From Actinomycetota bacterium (lineage in GTDB: Bacteria > Actinomycetota > Acidimicrobiia > Acidimicrobiales > Ilumatobacteraceae): 6,600 bases of DNA. Made by a program: the position numbers and the translations under genes. Of the stretch, positions 1 to 5,971 are shown piece after piece. The notes under the pieces were generated by a model, which did no database searches, was not told the origin of the DNA, and worked only from the letters and a program-made list of their open reading frames with translations. The stretch lies in assembly GCA_010024485.1 (NCBI GenBank), contig RGGX01000069.1, forward strand, positions 1 to 6,600, given 5' to 3'. Numbering within the stretch: the first letter of the stretch is position 1; each line of letters opens with the position of its first letter.

Positions 1-636
1 GCGATCGCGTTCGGTCTGAAGAACCAGTCGCTGCTCCTCGCCTCGGAGGCCTCCCGCGGGAACCGGAACCAGGTGAGCGCGCAGCTCGACCCGGACAGCC
101 GACTGCCGGTGCTGAGACTGTTCGGCAACGAGATCCCGAGCGCGGTCTTCATAGCGGTCGGCCTCGCGCTCATCCTCGGCTTCGTCGCCGCTCGGACCGT
201 GTGGGGATTCCGACTGACGATGGTCGGTCGCAACACCCGCGCCGCTCAGAGATTCGGCATCTCGCAGTCGCGTTACGGGATGTGGGCGATGGCGATCTCA
301 GGTGGCTTCGCGGGACTCGCCGGGGCGGTCATGTTGGCCGGCGGAGGATTCCAGTTCGGGAACTTCCGGCTGGTGCCGGGGTTCTCGGCGAACATCGGCT
401 GGACCGGCCTCCTGGTAGCCCTTGTGGCCCGGGAGAAGGCACTCGCTGCGATTCCGGTCGCCCTGGTGTTCGGAGCGCTCCGGACCGGTTCCGGGTTCGT
501 GTCGAGCACCGGTGTCGAGGCCGAGATCACCGAGGTCATCCAGGGCTTCCTCGTTCTGGCCCTGCTCGTCCCCCCGGCGGTCGTCTTCCTCCAGGACCGC
601 CGTGCGGCGCGCGCGATGACGAAGGCGAGGACCTAG
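1..636 (+). CDS. ABC importer permease, BMP/nucleoside type, first of pair (5' end cut off)
   Basis: Membrane permease of an ABC importer of the family that includes Bacillus NupP/YufP and works with BmpA-like lipoprotein receptors. The frame is open from base 1 to the TAG at 634-636, giving 211 residues; family members are about 350 residues, so roughly the N-terminal 40% lies off the window. Hydrophobic segments are seen near fragment residues 49-64, 94-114, 133-159 and 180-197. Between the first two is the cytoplasmic coupling loop (about 65-87: RTVWGFRL, then VGRNTRAAQRFGIS), which in this family contacts the ATPase. The segment GFSANIGWTGLLVALVA is also typical. GTG at 73 is internal, not the start, because homologous sequence continues upstream of it. 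The next permease begins directly after the stop, as in nupP-nupQ pairs, so the ATPase and binding protein genes are expected to the left. Nucleoside transport is the best-known role; the actual substrate is unknown. Confidence 0.88.
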   Translation, partial: AIAFGLKNQSLLLASEASRGNRNQVSAQLDPDSRLPVLRLFGNEIPSAVFIAVGLALILGFVAARTVWGFRLTMVGRNTRAAQRFGISQSRYGMWAMAISGGFAGLAGAVMLAGGGFQFGNFRLVPGFSANIGWTGLLVALVAREKALAAIPVALVFGALRTGSGFVSSTGVEAEITEVIQGFLVLALLVPPAVVFLQDRRAARAMTKART

Positions 637-1572
637 GTGGACTTCCTCAACGCCGTCCTCGACATCTTCACGAGCGAGTCCACCTACGTGAACGCTGCGC
701 TGTTCGGTGGGCTGCTGCTGTTCGCCGCCTCGGGCGAGTGGATCGCGGAGCGTGCCGGCACCATCAACATCTCGGTCGAGGCGATGCTCCTCGCGGGGGC
801 CTTCACCAGCGCGATCGGGTATCACCTGTCAGGGAGCGCGGCGGTTGGCCTCCTCGCTGGCGCCGTGGGTGGTGTGGTGATCGCGACGGTGCAGGCGGAG
901 ATGAGCCATCGACTTGCCGCCGATCAGTTCGTCGTCGGCCTGACCCTCAACATCTTGACCGTCGGACTGGTCGGTTTCCTCGACCGGCAGATCAGCACCA
1001 CCACCCAGAAGGCAGCGGTGTGGGAGGTGCCGCTGCTCAGCGACCTCCCGCTGGTGGGGACGGCGTTGTTCGGCCAGCCCTGGCCGTTCCTCGTCCTCTA
1101 CGCGATCGTCCCGATCTCGTGGTGGCTGGTGTTCCGCACCAGGTGGGGGCTCGAGGTGCGCGCCTCGGGGGAGGATCCCCAGGCGGCAGATGTCTCGGGA
1201 ATCCACGTGAACCGCCGTCGCCGCCAGTCGATCCTCTATGCCGGTCTGACCTCTGGGCTGGGCGGCGCATTCCTGATCTTCGTGCAGATCGGACGGTTCG
1301 AGACCGGCATCGTCTCAGGGCGAGGCTTCATCGCCATCGCCGCGGTCATCTTCGGGGGCTGGACCCTCCGTGGAACCGTGGGGGGCTGCGTGCTCTTCGC
1401 GGGCGCTCTCTCATTCCGGCTCTCGCTGCAGGTCCTCGGTTACGACCAGATCAACAGCGAGTTCCTGCAGGCGCTGCCGTTCCTCTTCACCATCGTTGCC
1501 ATGGCCGTGTTCGCGACTCGCGTCCGACCTCCGTCGGCGCTCGCGAGACCGTTCGTGAGAGGTTTGAAGTAG
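637..1572 (+). CDS. ABC importer permease, BMP/nucleoside type, second of pair
   Basis: Partner inner-membrane permease, 311 residues, matching the usual length of NupQ/YufQ-like proteins. Family signatures: AERAGTINISVEAMLLAGAF (38-57), the coupling loop FRTRWGLEVRASGEDPQAAD (166-185), which resembles the family's RTPFGLRLRAVGENPxAAD, and GRGFIAIAAVIFGGW (228-242). Hydrophobic helices are visible around 20-32, 47-62, 68-85, 98-114, 149-166, 198-217, 230-262 and 278-294. The chosen start is GTG at 637, which directly follows the TAG of the upstream gene with no intervening base; a weak purine-rich GGCGAGG sits about 6 bases ahead. This abutment implies translational coupling and equal production of the two permeases. 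Family membership is clear; the transported compound (nucleoside, purine or another small polar molecule) is inference. Confidence 0.9.
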   Translation: MDFLNAVLDIFTSESTYVNAALFGGLLLFAASGEWIAERAGTINISVEAMLLAGAFTSAIGYHLSGSAAVGLLAGAVGGVVIATVQAEMSHRLAADQFVVGLTLNILTVGLVGFLDRQISTTTQKAAVWEVPLLSDLPLVGTALFGQPWPFLVLYAIVPISWWLVFRTRWGLEVRASGEDPQAADVSGIHVNRRRRQSILYAGLTSGLGGAFLIFVQIGRFETGIVSGRGFIAIAAVIFGGWTLRGTVGGCVLFAGALSFRLSLQVLGYDQINSEFLQALPFLFTIVAMAVFATRVRPPSALARPFVRGLK

Positions 1573-1598
1573 ATAACTGCACTGTCCGGCGCCCACTG

Positions 1599-1610
1599 CC
1601 GGGATCCCGG
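1599..1610. repeat. 12-bp perfect palindrome CCGGGATCCCGG in the permease-dehydrogenase gap
   Basis: The 58-base gap 1573-1630 contains the self-complementary CCGGGATCCCGG. It overlaps a second, mutually exclusive stem formed by CCGGC (1586-1590) and GCCGG (1598-1602) around a 7-base loop. The palindrome could be a regulator half-site pair or an intra-operon processing or attenuation hairpin, but a GC-rich genome produces such palindromes by chance. There is no T-run after it, so it is not a classical terminator. Confidence 0.3.
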
Positions 1611-1616
1611 TAACCC

Positions 1617-1624
1617 AGGAGGAG
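1617..1624 (+). promoter_or_regulatory. Strong ribosome binding site for the dehydrogenase gene
   Basis: AGGAGGAG lies 6 bases before ATG 1631. It is a near-ideal Shine-Dalgarno sequence and the strongest in the window. It fixes the start of the dehydrogenase gene and suggests independent, efficient initiation after the 58-base gap. Confidence 0.8.
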
Positions 1625-1630
1625 AATCAG

Positions 1631-2677
1631 ATGAAGGCAATGCTCTACAACCAGCCGGGTGGAACCGACGTGCTCGAGTACGTCGAGGTGCCTGACCCGG
1701 AACCTGGTGCTGCCGATGTGATCGTCGACGTCGGCGCCACCTCGCTGAACCGTCTTGATGTCGTCCAGCGCAACGGCTGGTTCCAGATGCCGGGCTTCAC
1801 GTACCCGCATATCGCCGGCATGGATGTCGCTGGAACGGTGAGTGCCGTCGGTGCTGACGTCACCGGGGTGTCGGTCGGCGACCGTGTCGTGGTCGACCCA
1901 TCGCTGGCCGGGGTGTCCGACGGGTCGAAGTTGGCTGGCATGGGGGATCTGTTCGGCGAGCTCGGGATCATCGGGGGGACCGTCGCCGGTGGCTACGCGG
2001 AGAAGTGTCTGGTCCCGGCCTCACACGTGTATCGGGTACCCGACTCGATGCCCATCGAGCACGCAGCGACCTTTCCGACGTGCTTCCTCACCGCGGCGCA
2101 CGCGCTCTTCGATGTGGGAGCTCTGACCGCCGGCGAGTCGGTCATGATCCACGCGGCCGGCTCCGGGGTGTCGACAGCCGGCATCCAGTTGGCCAAGCGT
2201 GCGGGTGCCACGGTGTTCGCGACAGCCGGGAGCGACGAGAAGTGTGAGCGCGCCCTCAGCCTCGGTGCCGACCATGTCTTCAACAACCGCTCGGGTGATG
2301 TGGCGGGTTGGGCGCGAGAGGTCACGCAAGGCGCCGGGGTGAACATGGTCTTCGACCACGTCGGCACTGCACTCTTCGGACCGTCACTCTTCGCCCTCGC
2401 CGTTCACGGACGTCTGGTCAACTGCGGTAACTCGTCAGGAGACGAGGCAGTGATCCCGTCGCTCGGCTATGTGTTCCACTCGGGCATCACGATCAAGGGC
2501 TCCGATCCGTACCGTCCCGAGGAGTTCGGGCCGGTCTGGGACTCGTTCTGCGATGGGTACGCGGCGGGCGAGATCGACGTCGTCATCGACTCCGAGTTCG
2601 CCCTGTCGGATGCCGGTCAGGCGCAGGACAAGATGCTGTCGAGTGACTTCTTCGGGAAGATCATCCTGAAGCCGTGA
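1631..2677 (+). CDS. Zinc-independent medium-chain dehydrogenase/reductase (quinone oxidoreductase-like)
   Basis: NAD(P)H-dependent oxidoreductase of the MDR superfamily, 348 residues, full length and cytosolic. The N-terminal GroES-like substrate domain spans about 1-135, followed by the Rossmann cofactor domain. The cofactor loop is AAGSGVSTAGIQLAK (175-189), and the second strand ends at ATAGSDEK (197-204). Zinc ligands of classical alcohol dehydrogenases are absent: where those have GHE, this protein has G63-M64-D65. The loop that holds the structural-zinc cysteines (about 89-111) has no cysteine. This points to the zeta-crystallin/quinone oxidoreductase side of the superfamily rather than a true zinc alcohol dehydrogenase, although automatic annotation often calls such proteins zinc-binding. 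Likely chemistry is reduction or oxidation of a carbonyl, enone or quinone; the substrate is not predictable. It sits inside the importer-amidohydrolase operon, so it may act on the imported compound or a breakdown product. Confidence 0.88.
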   Translation: MKAMLYNQPGGTDVLEYVEVPDPEPGAADVIVDVGATSLNRLDVVQRNGWFQMPGFTYPHIAGMDVAGTVSAVGADVTGVSVGDRVVVDPSLAGVSDGSKLAGMGDLFGELGIIGGTVAGGYAEKCLVPASHVYRVPDSMPIEHAATFPTCFLTAAHALFDVGALTAGESVMIHAAGSGVSTAGIQLAKRAGATVFATAGSDEKCERALSLGADHVFNNRSGDVAGWAREVTQGAGVNMVFDHVGTALFGPSLFALAVHGRLVNCGNSSGDEAVIPSLGYVFHSGITIKGSDPYRPEEFGPVWDSFCDGYAAGEIDVVIDSEFALSDAGQAQDKMLSSDFFGKIILKP

Positions 2678-2691
2678 TCCTCACGATCCAC

Positions 2692-2714
2692 ACGGTCGAT
2701 CCGTCGCCTGACGG
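2692..2714 (+). promoter_or_regulatory. Two competing small hairpins ahead of the methyltransferase start
   Basis: In the 60-base gap 2678-2737, ACGG (2692-2695) can pair with CCGT (2701-2704). Alternatively CCGTC (2701-2705) pairs with GACGG (2710-2714) around a GCCT loop. The two share bases and exclude each other, and they end just before the ribosome binding site at 2718-2724. Stems are only 4-5 bp, so a regulatory role is speculative. I see no convincing promoter in this gap. Confidence 0.2.
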
Positions 2715-2717
2715 TCC

Positions 2718-2724
2718 GAGGAGG
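2718..2724 (+). promoter_or_regulatory. Ribosome binding site for the methyltransferase gene
   Basis: GAGGAGG is the only good Shine-Dalgarno in the gap and supports GTG 2738 as the start, though the 13-base spacing is longer than usual. The in-frame ATG at 2789 has no comparable site ahead of it. Confidence 0.6.
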
Positions 2725-2737
2725 GTGCGCTAACACC

Positions 2738-3850
2738 GTGTTCGAACCCCGAGACCCTCCGTACCCGGAACTGAAGAAGACCCACACCATGGCGCACACG
2801 GGTCGGCCATGGACCGACTTCAAGCCGCCGGCAGCGGCATCCGTGTGGGCATCGGTCGAGGGGCTCGGCCGGTACTACATCCTCCTTGCCGCTTTGGAGA
2901 TCGGCGTCTTCGACGGCCTCCAGCGCACCGGTCCCGCCCGCGCGGAGGATCTCGCCGACGAGCTCGGGGTGTCGACCGACCATCTCAGATCCCTGCTCGA
3001 CGGGGTCGTCGCCCAGGGCCTCCTCGATCAGTTCCGTGATGTCTACGAGTTGAACGACACCGCGAAGAGGTACCTCGTCACCGACGGCCCCGCCTCGATG
3101 GCGTCGCTGATCCCGGTGGCCCCGGGCCCCCACGAGAATTGGACCCGTCTCGCTGACACGGTGCGCAACGGTCGACCGGCCACCCCGATCGAGGATGACC
3201 CGGTCGCGTTCTACGTCCCACTGGTCGAAGGCACGTTCACCACCATGTTCCGTTGCGCGACCCGAGCCGACTTCAAGGTTCGATACTCCGCCAGACCGGA
3301 TACCCGGGTGCTCGATCTCGGAGCCGGTGGCGCCCCGTGGTCGATCGCGATCCTGAACGCGTGCCCGCAGGGAAGCGCAGTCGTCAACGATCTCGACGGT
3401 GTGATCGAGGTCGCGCGCCGCAAGACATCGGAACACGATGTCATCTCCCGCTGTGAGTTCCGCCCCGGCGACTTCCACTCGATCGACATCGAGGCATCGA
3501 GCTACGACATCGTGGTGCTCGGTCACGTATGTCGAACCGAGGGTGAGGAGGGTGCGAGGAGCCTCATCGCCCGAGCCTTCGATGCGCTCCGGCCGGGCGG
3601 GCGGCTGCTGCTCGCCGACTACTTCCCCGATATGGAACGCAAGGCGAACCCGCACGCGGTGATCATGGGGACGACGATGATGGCGAGCACTGAACGCGGG
3701 TTCACCTTCACCCACCGTGAGTTCTCCGAATGGCTGCGCGCGGCGGGTTTCCGCTCCATCCGGTTGATCGAGCCGATCGGCTTCCAGCAGACGTTCGTCG
3801 CGGAACGTCCGCTCTCATCCTCAGACCAGACGACTCAGACAGGGGACTGA
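2738..3850 (+). CDS. SAM-dependent methyltransferase with N-terminal winged-helix dimerisation domain (O-methyltransferase-like)
   Basis: Cytosolic class I methyltransferase, 370 residues. Residues about 35-115 look like the winged-helix dimerisation domain of the acetylserotonin/CrtF/BchU-type O-methyltransferases: ALEIGVFDGL, then ARAEDLADELGVSTDHLRSLLDGVVAQGLL and an ELNDTAKRYL wing. The catalytic Rossmann fold follows, with SAM motif I VLDLGAGGAP (191-200), an acidic end to the second strand at NDLD (217-220), the GDF segment (244-246), strand IVVLGH (258-263), and LRPGGRLLLADYF (284-296). Length and domain order fit the family. Start: GTG 2738 is preferred because of GAGGAGG upstream; ATG 2789 (residue 18) is a real alternative, and the conserved domain begins only after it. 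The stop lies 3 bases before the amidohydrolase ATG, so the two are probably co-translated. The acceptor substrate is unknown; small-molecule O-, N- or C-methylation is all that can be said. Confidence 0.85.
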   Translation: MFEPRDPPYPELKKTHTMAHTGRPWTDFKPPAAASVWASVEGLGRYYILLAALEIGVFDGLQRTGPARAEDLADELGVSTDHLRSLLDGVVAQGLLDQFRDVYELNDTAKRYLVTDGPASMASLIPVAPGPHENWTRLADTVRNGRPATPIEDDPVAFYVPLVEGTFTTMFRCATRADFKVRYSARPDTRVLDLGAGGAPWSIAILNACPQGSAVVNDLDGVIEVARRKTSEHDVISRCEFRPGDFHSIDIEASSYDIVVLGHVCRTEGEEGARSLIARAFDALRPGGRLLLADYFPDMERKANPHAVIMGTTMMASTERGFTFTHREFSEWLRAAGFRSIRLIEPIGFQQTFVAERPLSSSDQTTQTGD

Positions 3851-3853
3851 AAC

Positions 3854-5239
3854 ATGGAGAACATCGACCTTCTCATTCGTGGTTGGTATGTCGTCACGAT
3901 GAACGAGAGTCGTGACGTGATCCGCGACGGCGCCGTCGCCGTCCGTGGTGATCAGATCGTCGATGTCGGCAAGCGCGTCGACCTCGAGGCGAAGTACGCG
4001 GCCGCGCGAGTCGTCGGTGGGGACCACTTCGTGGTCACCCCCGGCCTGGTGAACACCCACATCCACATCACGGGTGAGCCGCTGACACGGGGTTACGTAC
4101 CCGACGACACGCCGTTCGAGGAGAACGTGTTCATGTGGTTGTGCCCCCTCTACTCGGTGTTCACTGCGGAGGAGGAGCGTCTCTCCGGGCAGCTCGCGGC
4201 GGTCGAGATGCTCAAGTCGGGTACGACGACCTTCCTGGAGGCCGGCACGATCCGGTTCCTCGATGAGGTGCTCGACGGACTCGTCGAGGTCGGTATCCGT
4301 GGCCGGGTCGGGCGCTGGGTGTGGGACCTTCCACCCGAACCGGACGTCTACAAGCAGAACACCGATGAGGCCGTCGCTTTCCTGGAGCATCAGTTGACGG
4401 CCCACAAGTCGCTGGCGAACGATCGGCTCGGAGCGTCATCGATCCTGGTGGGCCACACCACCTGCTCTGACCCGTTGTGGAGGGCGGCTCGCGAGTTGGC
4501 CGACGAGCACGGGACGGGGATGAGTTTCCACATGTCACCGGCCAAACTCGACCCGGAGGGGTTCGTGGCCGAGTTCGGTCAACGCCCGATGATCCACCTC
4601 GCAGAACTCGGTGTGCTCGGCCCTGACGTCGCCATGACGCACTGCGTACAGGTCGACGATCAGGAACTCGCGGTCATGGCTGAGACGGGGGTCAGCGTCG
4701 CGCACTGCCCGACGACCGCGCTGAAGGTCAGCTACGGCGTGACCCAGGTGGGCAAGATGCCCGAGATGGTGATGTCGGGCATCAATGTCGGCATCGGAAC
4801 CGACGGCAACAACGCGTCGAACTACTCCGACCTGATGCGCGCGACGTATCTCGTGGCGGGTCTCTTCAAAGATGCGCGCCAGGATCCGCAGATGTTCCCC
4901 GCTGAGAAGGCCTATGAGATGGCGACGCTCAACGGGGCGCGCGCCATGGGTATGGAGGACCGCATCGGATCTCTCGAGGTGGGTAAGCGCGCCGACGTTG
5001 TGGTCCACGACACCGATCGCCCTGAGTGGAGGCCGCTGCTGAACGTCATGAACCAACTCGTGTGGTCGGCCGATGGCCGCGGGGTGCACACCGTGGTCGT
5101 CGACGGTGAGGTGGTTGTCGAGGACGGGCGGATGACGACGGTCGACGAGGAGGCGCTCTACGCCGCGGCCCAGGAGGCGGGCGAGGCGATCACGGCGCGA
5201 TCAGGTCTCCCGGACAAGGCGAAGTTCCCGGTCTTCTGA
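3854..5239 (+). CDS. ATZ/TRZ-family metal-dependent amidohydrolase with atypical active site
   Basis: Amidohydrolase-superfamily enzyme (COG0402-like: chlorohydrolases, MTA/SAH deaminases, guanine and related deaminases), 461 residues, full length, cytosolic. A small composite beta domain is built from residues about 1-60 and 375-425 (NIDLLIRGWYVVTM and VGKRADVVVHDTD, then VHTVVVDGEVVVEDGRM), enclosing the metal-binding barrel. Expected metal ligands are present: H69 and H71 in NTHIH, H226 in SFHMS, and D317 in GTDGNNAS. The catalytic histidine is probably H263 in MTHC, and AHCPTT (283-288) is also conserved. The glutamate normally three residues after the third metal histidine (HxxE) is Pro229 here. 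Family deaminases use that glutamate, so the reaction may differ: another hydrolysis, or a residue supplied elsewhere. ATG 3854 follows AGGGG at 3841-3845 and starts 3 bases after the methyltransferase stop. Its last 39 bases overlap convergent ureD. Confidence 0.9.
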   Translation: MENIDLLIRGWYVVTMNESRDVIRDGAVAVRGDQIVDVGKRVDLEAKYAAARVVGGDHFVVTPGLVNTHIHITGEPLTRGYVPDDTPFEENVFMWLCPLYSVFTAEEERLSGQLAAVEMLKSGTTTFLEAGTIRFLDEVLDGLVEVGIRGRVGRWVWDLPPEPDVYKQNTDEAVAFLEHQLTAHKSLANDRLGASSILVGHTTCSDPLWRAARELADEHGTGMSFHMSPAKLDPEGFVAEFGQRPMIHLAELGVLGPDVAMTHCVQVDDQELAVMAETGVSVAHCPTTALKVSYGVTQVGKMPEMVMSGINVGIGTDGNNASNYSDLMRATYLVAGLFKDARQDPQMFPAEKAYEMATLNGARAMGMEDRIGSLEVGKRADVVVHDTDRPEWRPLLNVMNQLVWSADGRGVHTVVVDGEVVVEDGRMTTVDEEALYAAAQEAGEAITARSGLPDKAKFPVF

Positions 5240-5968
5240 GGGGCTCGGCCGCTGGGTCCGCAACTGCTCCAGACAGGAGCGGGCGGCCGGGGCGTCATCA
5301 GCGATGACCTGAGAGAAGGATCCTTGCCGGTGGATCGGGTTCCGAGAGCCCCGGGCCGTCGACGATGACAGGGCTGTCGGAGGCTTGATGGCGACGTGGG
5401 GGCCGATACTCAGTTCGCCGGCGACGATCTTGTGTCCGGCGGTGATCGCGGGGCCCGACCACACGGCTACCTCAGTTGGTGTGCCGACGTGCGTGGTCTG
5501 GTGCAGGACGACCGATCCGTCGTACGAGACGCGGACGCTGCTCTCCAACTCTCCGGGGCGCTCACCGCTTCTGCCGAGTACCAACATCTCGCTGAGGTGG
5601 ATCGAGGAATCCGCAGCGGCCGTCACCTTCAGATGTTGGATGTGGTGGCTGTCGATGACGCTCACCAGCGGCTCCGGAATCCAGTTCAGGGTCGCACCTG
5701 CCTCGACGACGATGCTGACATCGAGTCGTGACGGTTCCGGCCCCGGCAGCACGACCATGGCGGCGGTCGTTGAGATATCGAGCCGAGCTCCCGACCGGAC
5801 GCGAATCACGAGCTCGAGTTGGTCACCGCCGATCGGGCCGGCCGCACCGGCCTGCAGCGTCAGACCGGAGTGAGTCGGCCGCAGGAGGAGCGGGGGGTCA
5901 CTCCGTAACAAGGGATAGGCGACGCGTCCGTCACACGACTCAGCGATGACCTCAGCGCGCGCTCGCAT
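5201..5968 (-). CDS. ureD: Urease accessory protein UreD
   Basis: UreD is the scaffold that binds urease apoprotein and, with UreF and UreG, delivers nickel to the active site. The protein has 255 residues, slightly short for the family (about 270). Recognisable UreD features are the LRPTHSGLTLQAGAAGPIGGDQLELVIRV block without its usual variants (about 29-57; GPIGGDQL is the core), GARLDISTTAAMVVLPG (60-76), typical of actinobacterial UreD, WIPEPLV (96-102), and SSIHLSEMLVLGRSGE (121-136). ATG at 5968-5966 starts 3 bases after the ureG stop, so it is translationally coupled, with only a weak GGGTGG ahead. It is the last gene of the leftward urease operon. Its final 12 codons and stop are antisense to the end of the amidohydrolase gene, and the C-terminal tail after about residue 238 is low in recognisable conservation. 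Confidence 0.9.
   Translation of the reverse strand: MRARAEVIAESCDGRVAYPLLRSDPPLLLRPTHSGLTLQAGAAGPIGGDQLELVIRVRSGARLDISTTAAMVVLPGPEPSRLDVSIVVEAGATLNWIPEPLVSVIDSHHIQHLKVTAAADSSIHLSEMLVLGRSGERPGELESSVRVSYDGSVVLHQTTHVGTPTEVAVWSGPAITAGHKIVAGELSIGPHVAIKPPTALSSSTARGSRNPIHRQGSFSQVIADDAPAARSCLEQLRTQRPSPSEDRELRLVRET
5244..5291. terminator. GC-rich stem-loop just past the amidohydrolase stop (possible transcript end)
   Basis: CGGCCGC (5246-5252) pairs perfectly with GCGGCCG (5283-5289), extendable by T5245-G5290 and C5244-G5291. An inner stem CTGCTCC (5264-5270) / GGAGCGG (5276-5282), with one T-G wobble, closes an AGACA loop. The 11 bases 5253-5263 bulge on the left side only. It begins 5 bases after the amidohydrolase stop, a common place for a terminator or 3' stabilising hairpin, but no T-run follows. 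It also lies within ureD coding sequence on the other strand, so part of the pairing may be incidental to codon use. Confidence 0.35.
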
Positions 5969-5971
5969 CAG

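Noticed and set aside
73..75. GTG as the start of the first permease
   Set aside because: The frame is open to base 1 and the remaining protein would be far shorter than the family; it is an internal valine codon.
201..1613. A 470-codon open frame on the + strand crossing both permease genes
   Set aside because: It is rich in Arg, Pro and Gly with no domain or membrane pattern, and it is out of frame with two clear permeases. It is a GC-rich shadow frame.
2681..3715. A 344-codon open frame on the - strand opposite the methyltransferase gene
   Set aside because: The protein has low-complexity acidic and Arg-rich composition and no motif, whereas the + strand encodes a full methyltransferase with a SAM motif.
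3821..5089. Long - strand open frames opposite the amidohydrolase gene
   Set aside because: They mirror the codon structure of a well-supported + strand gene and encode His/Arg/Asp-rich strings without recognisable domains.
5385..5873. A 162-codon + strand open frame opposite ureD
   Set aside because: It is Ser/Thr/Pro-rich with no recognisable family, while the - strand encodes UreD with its conserved blocks.
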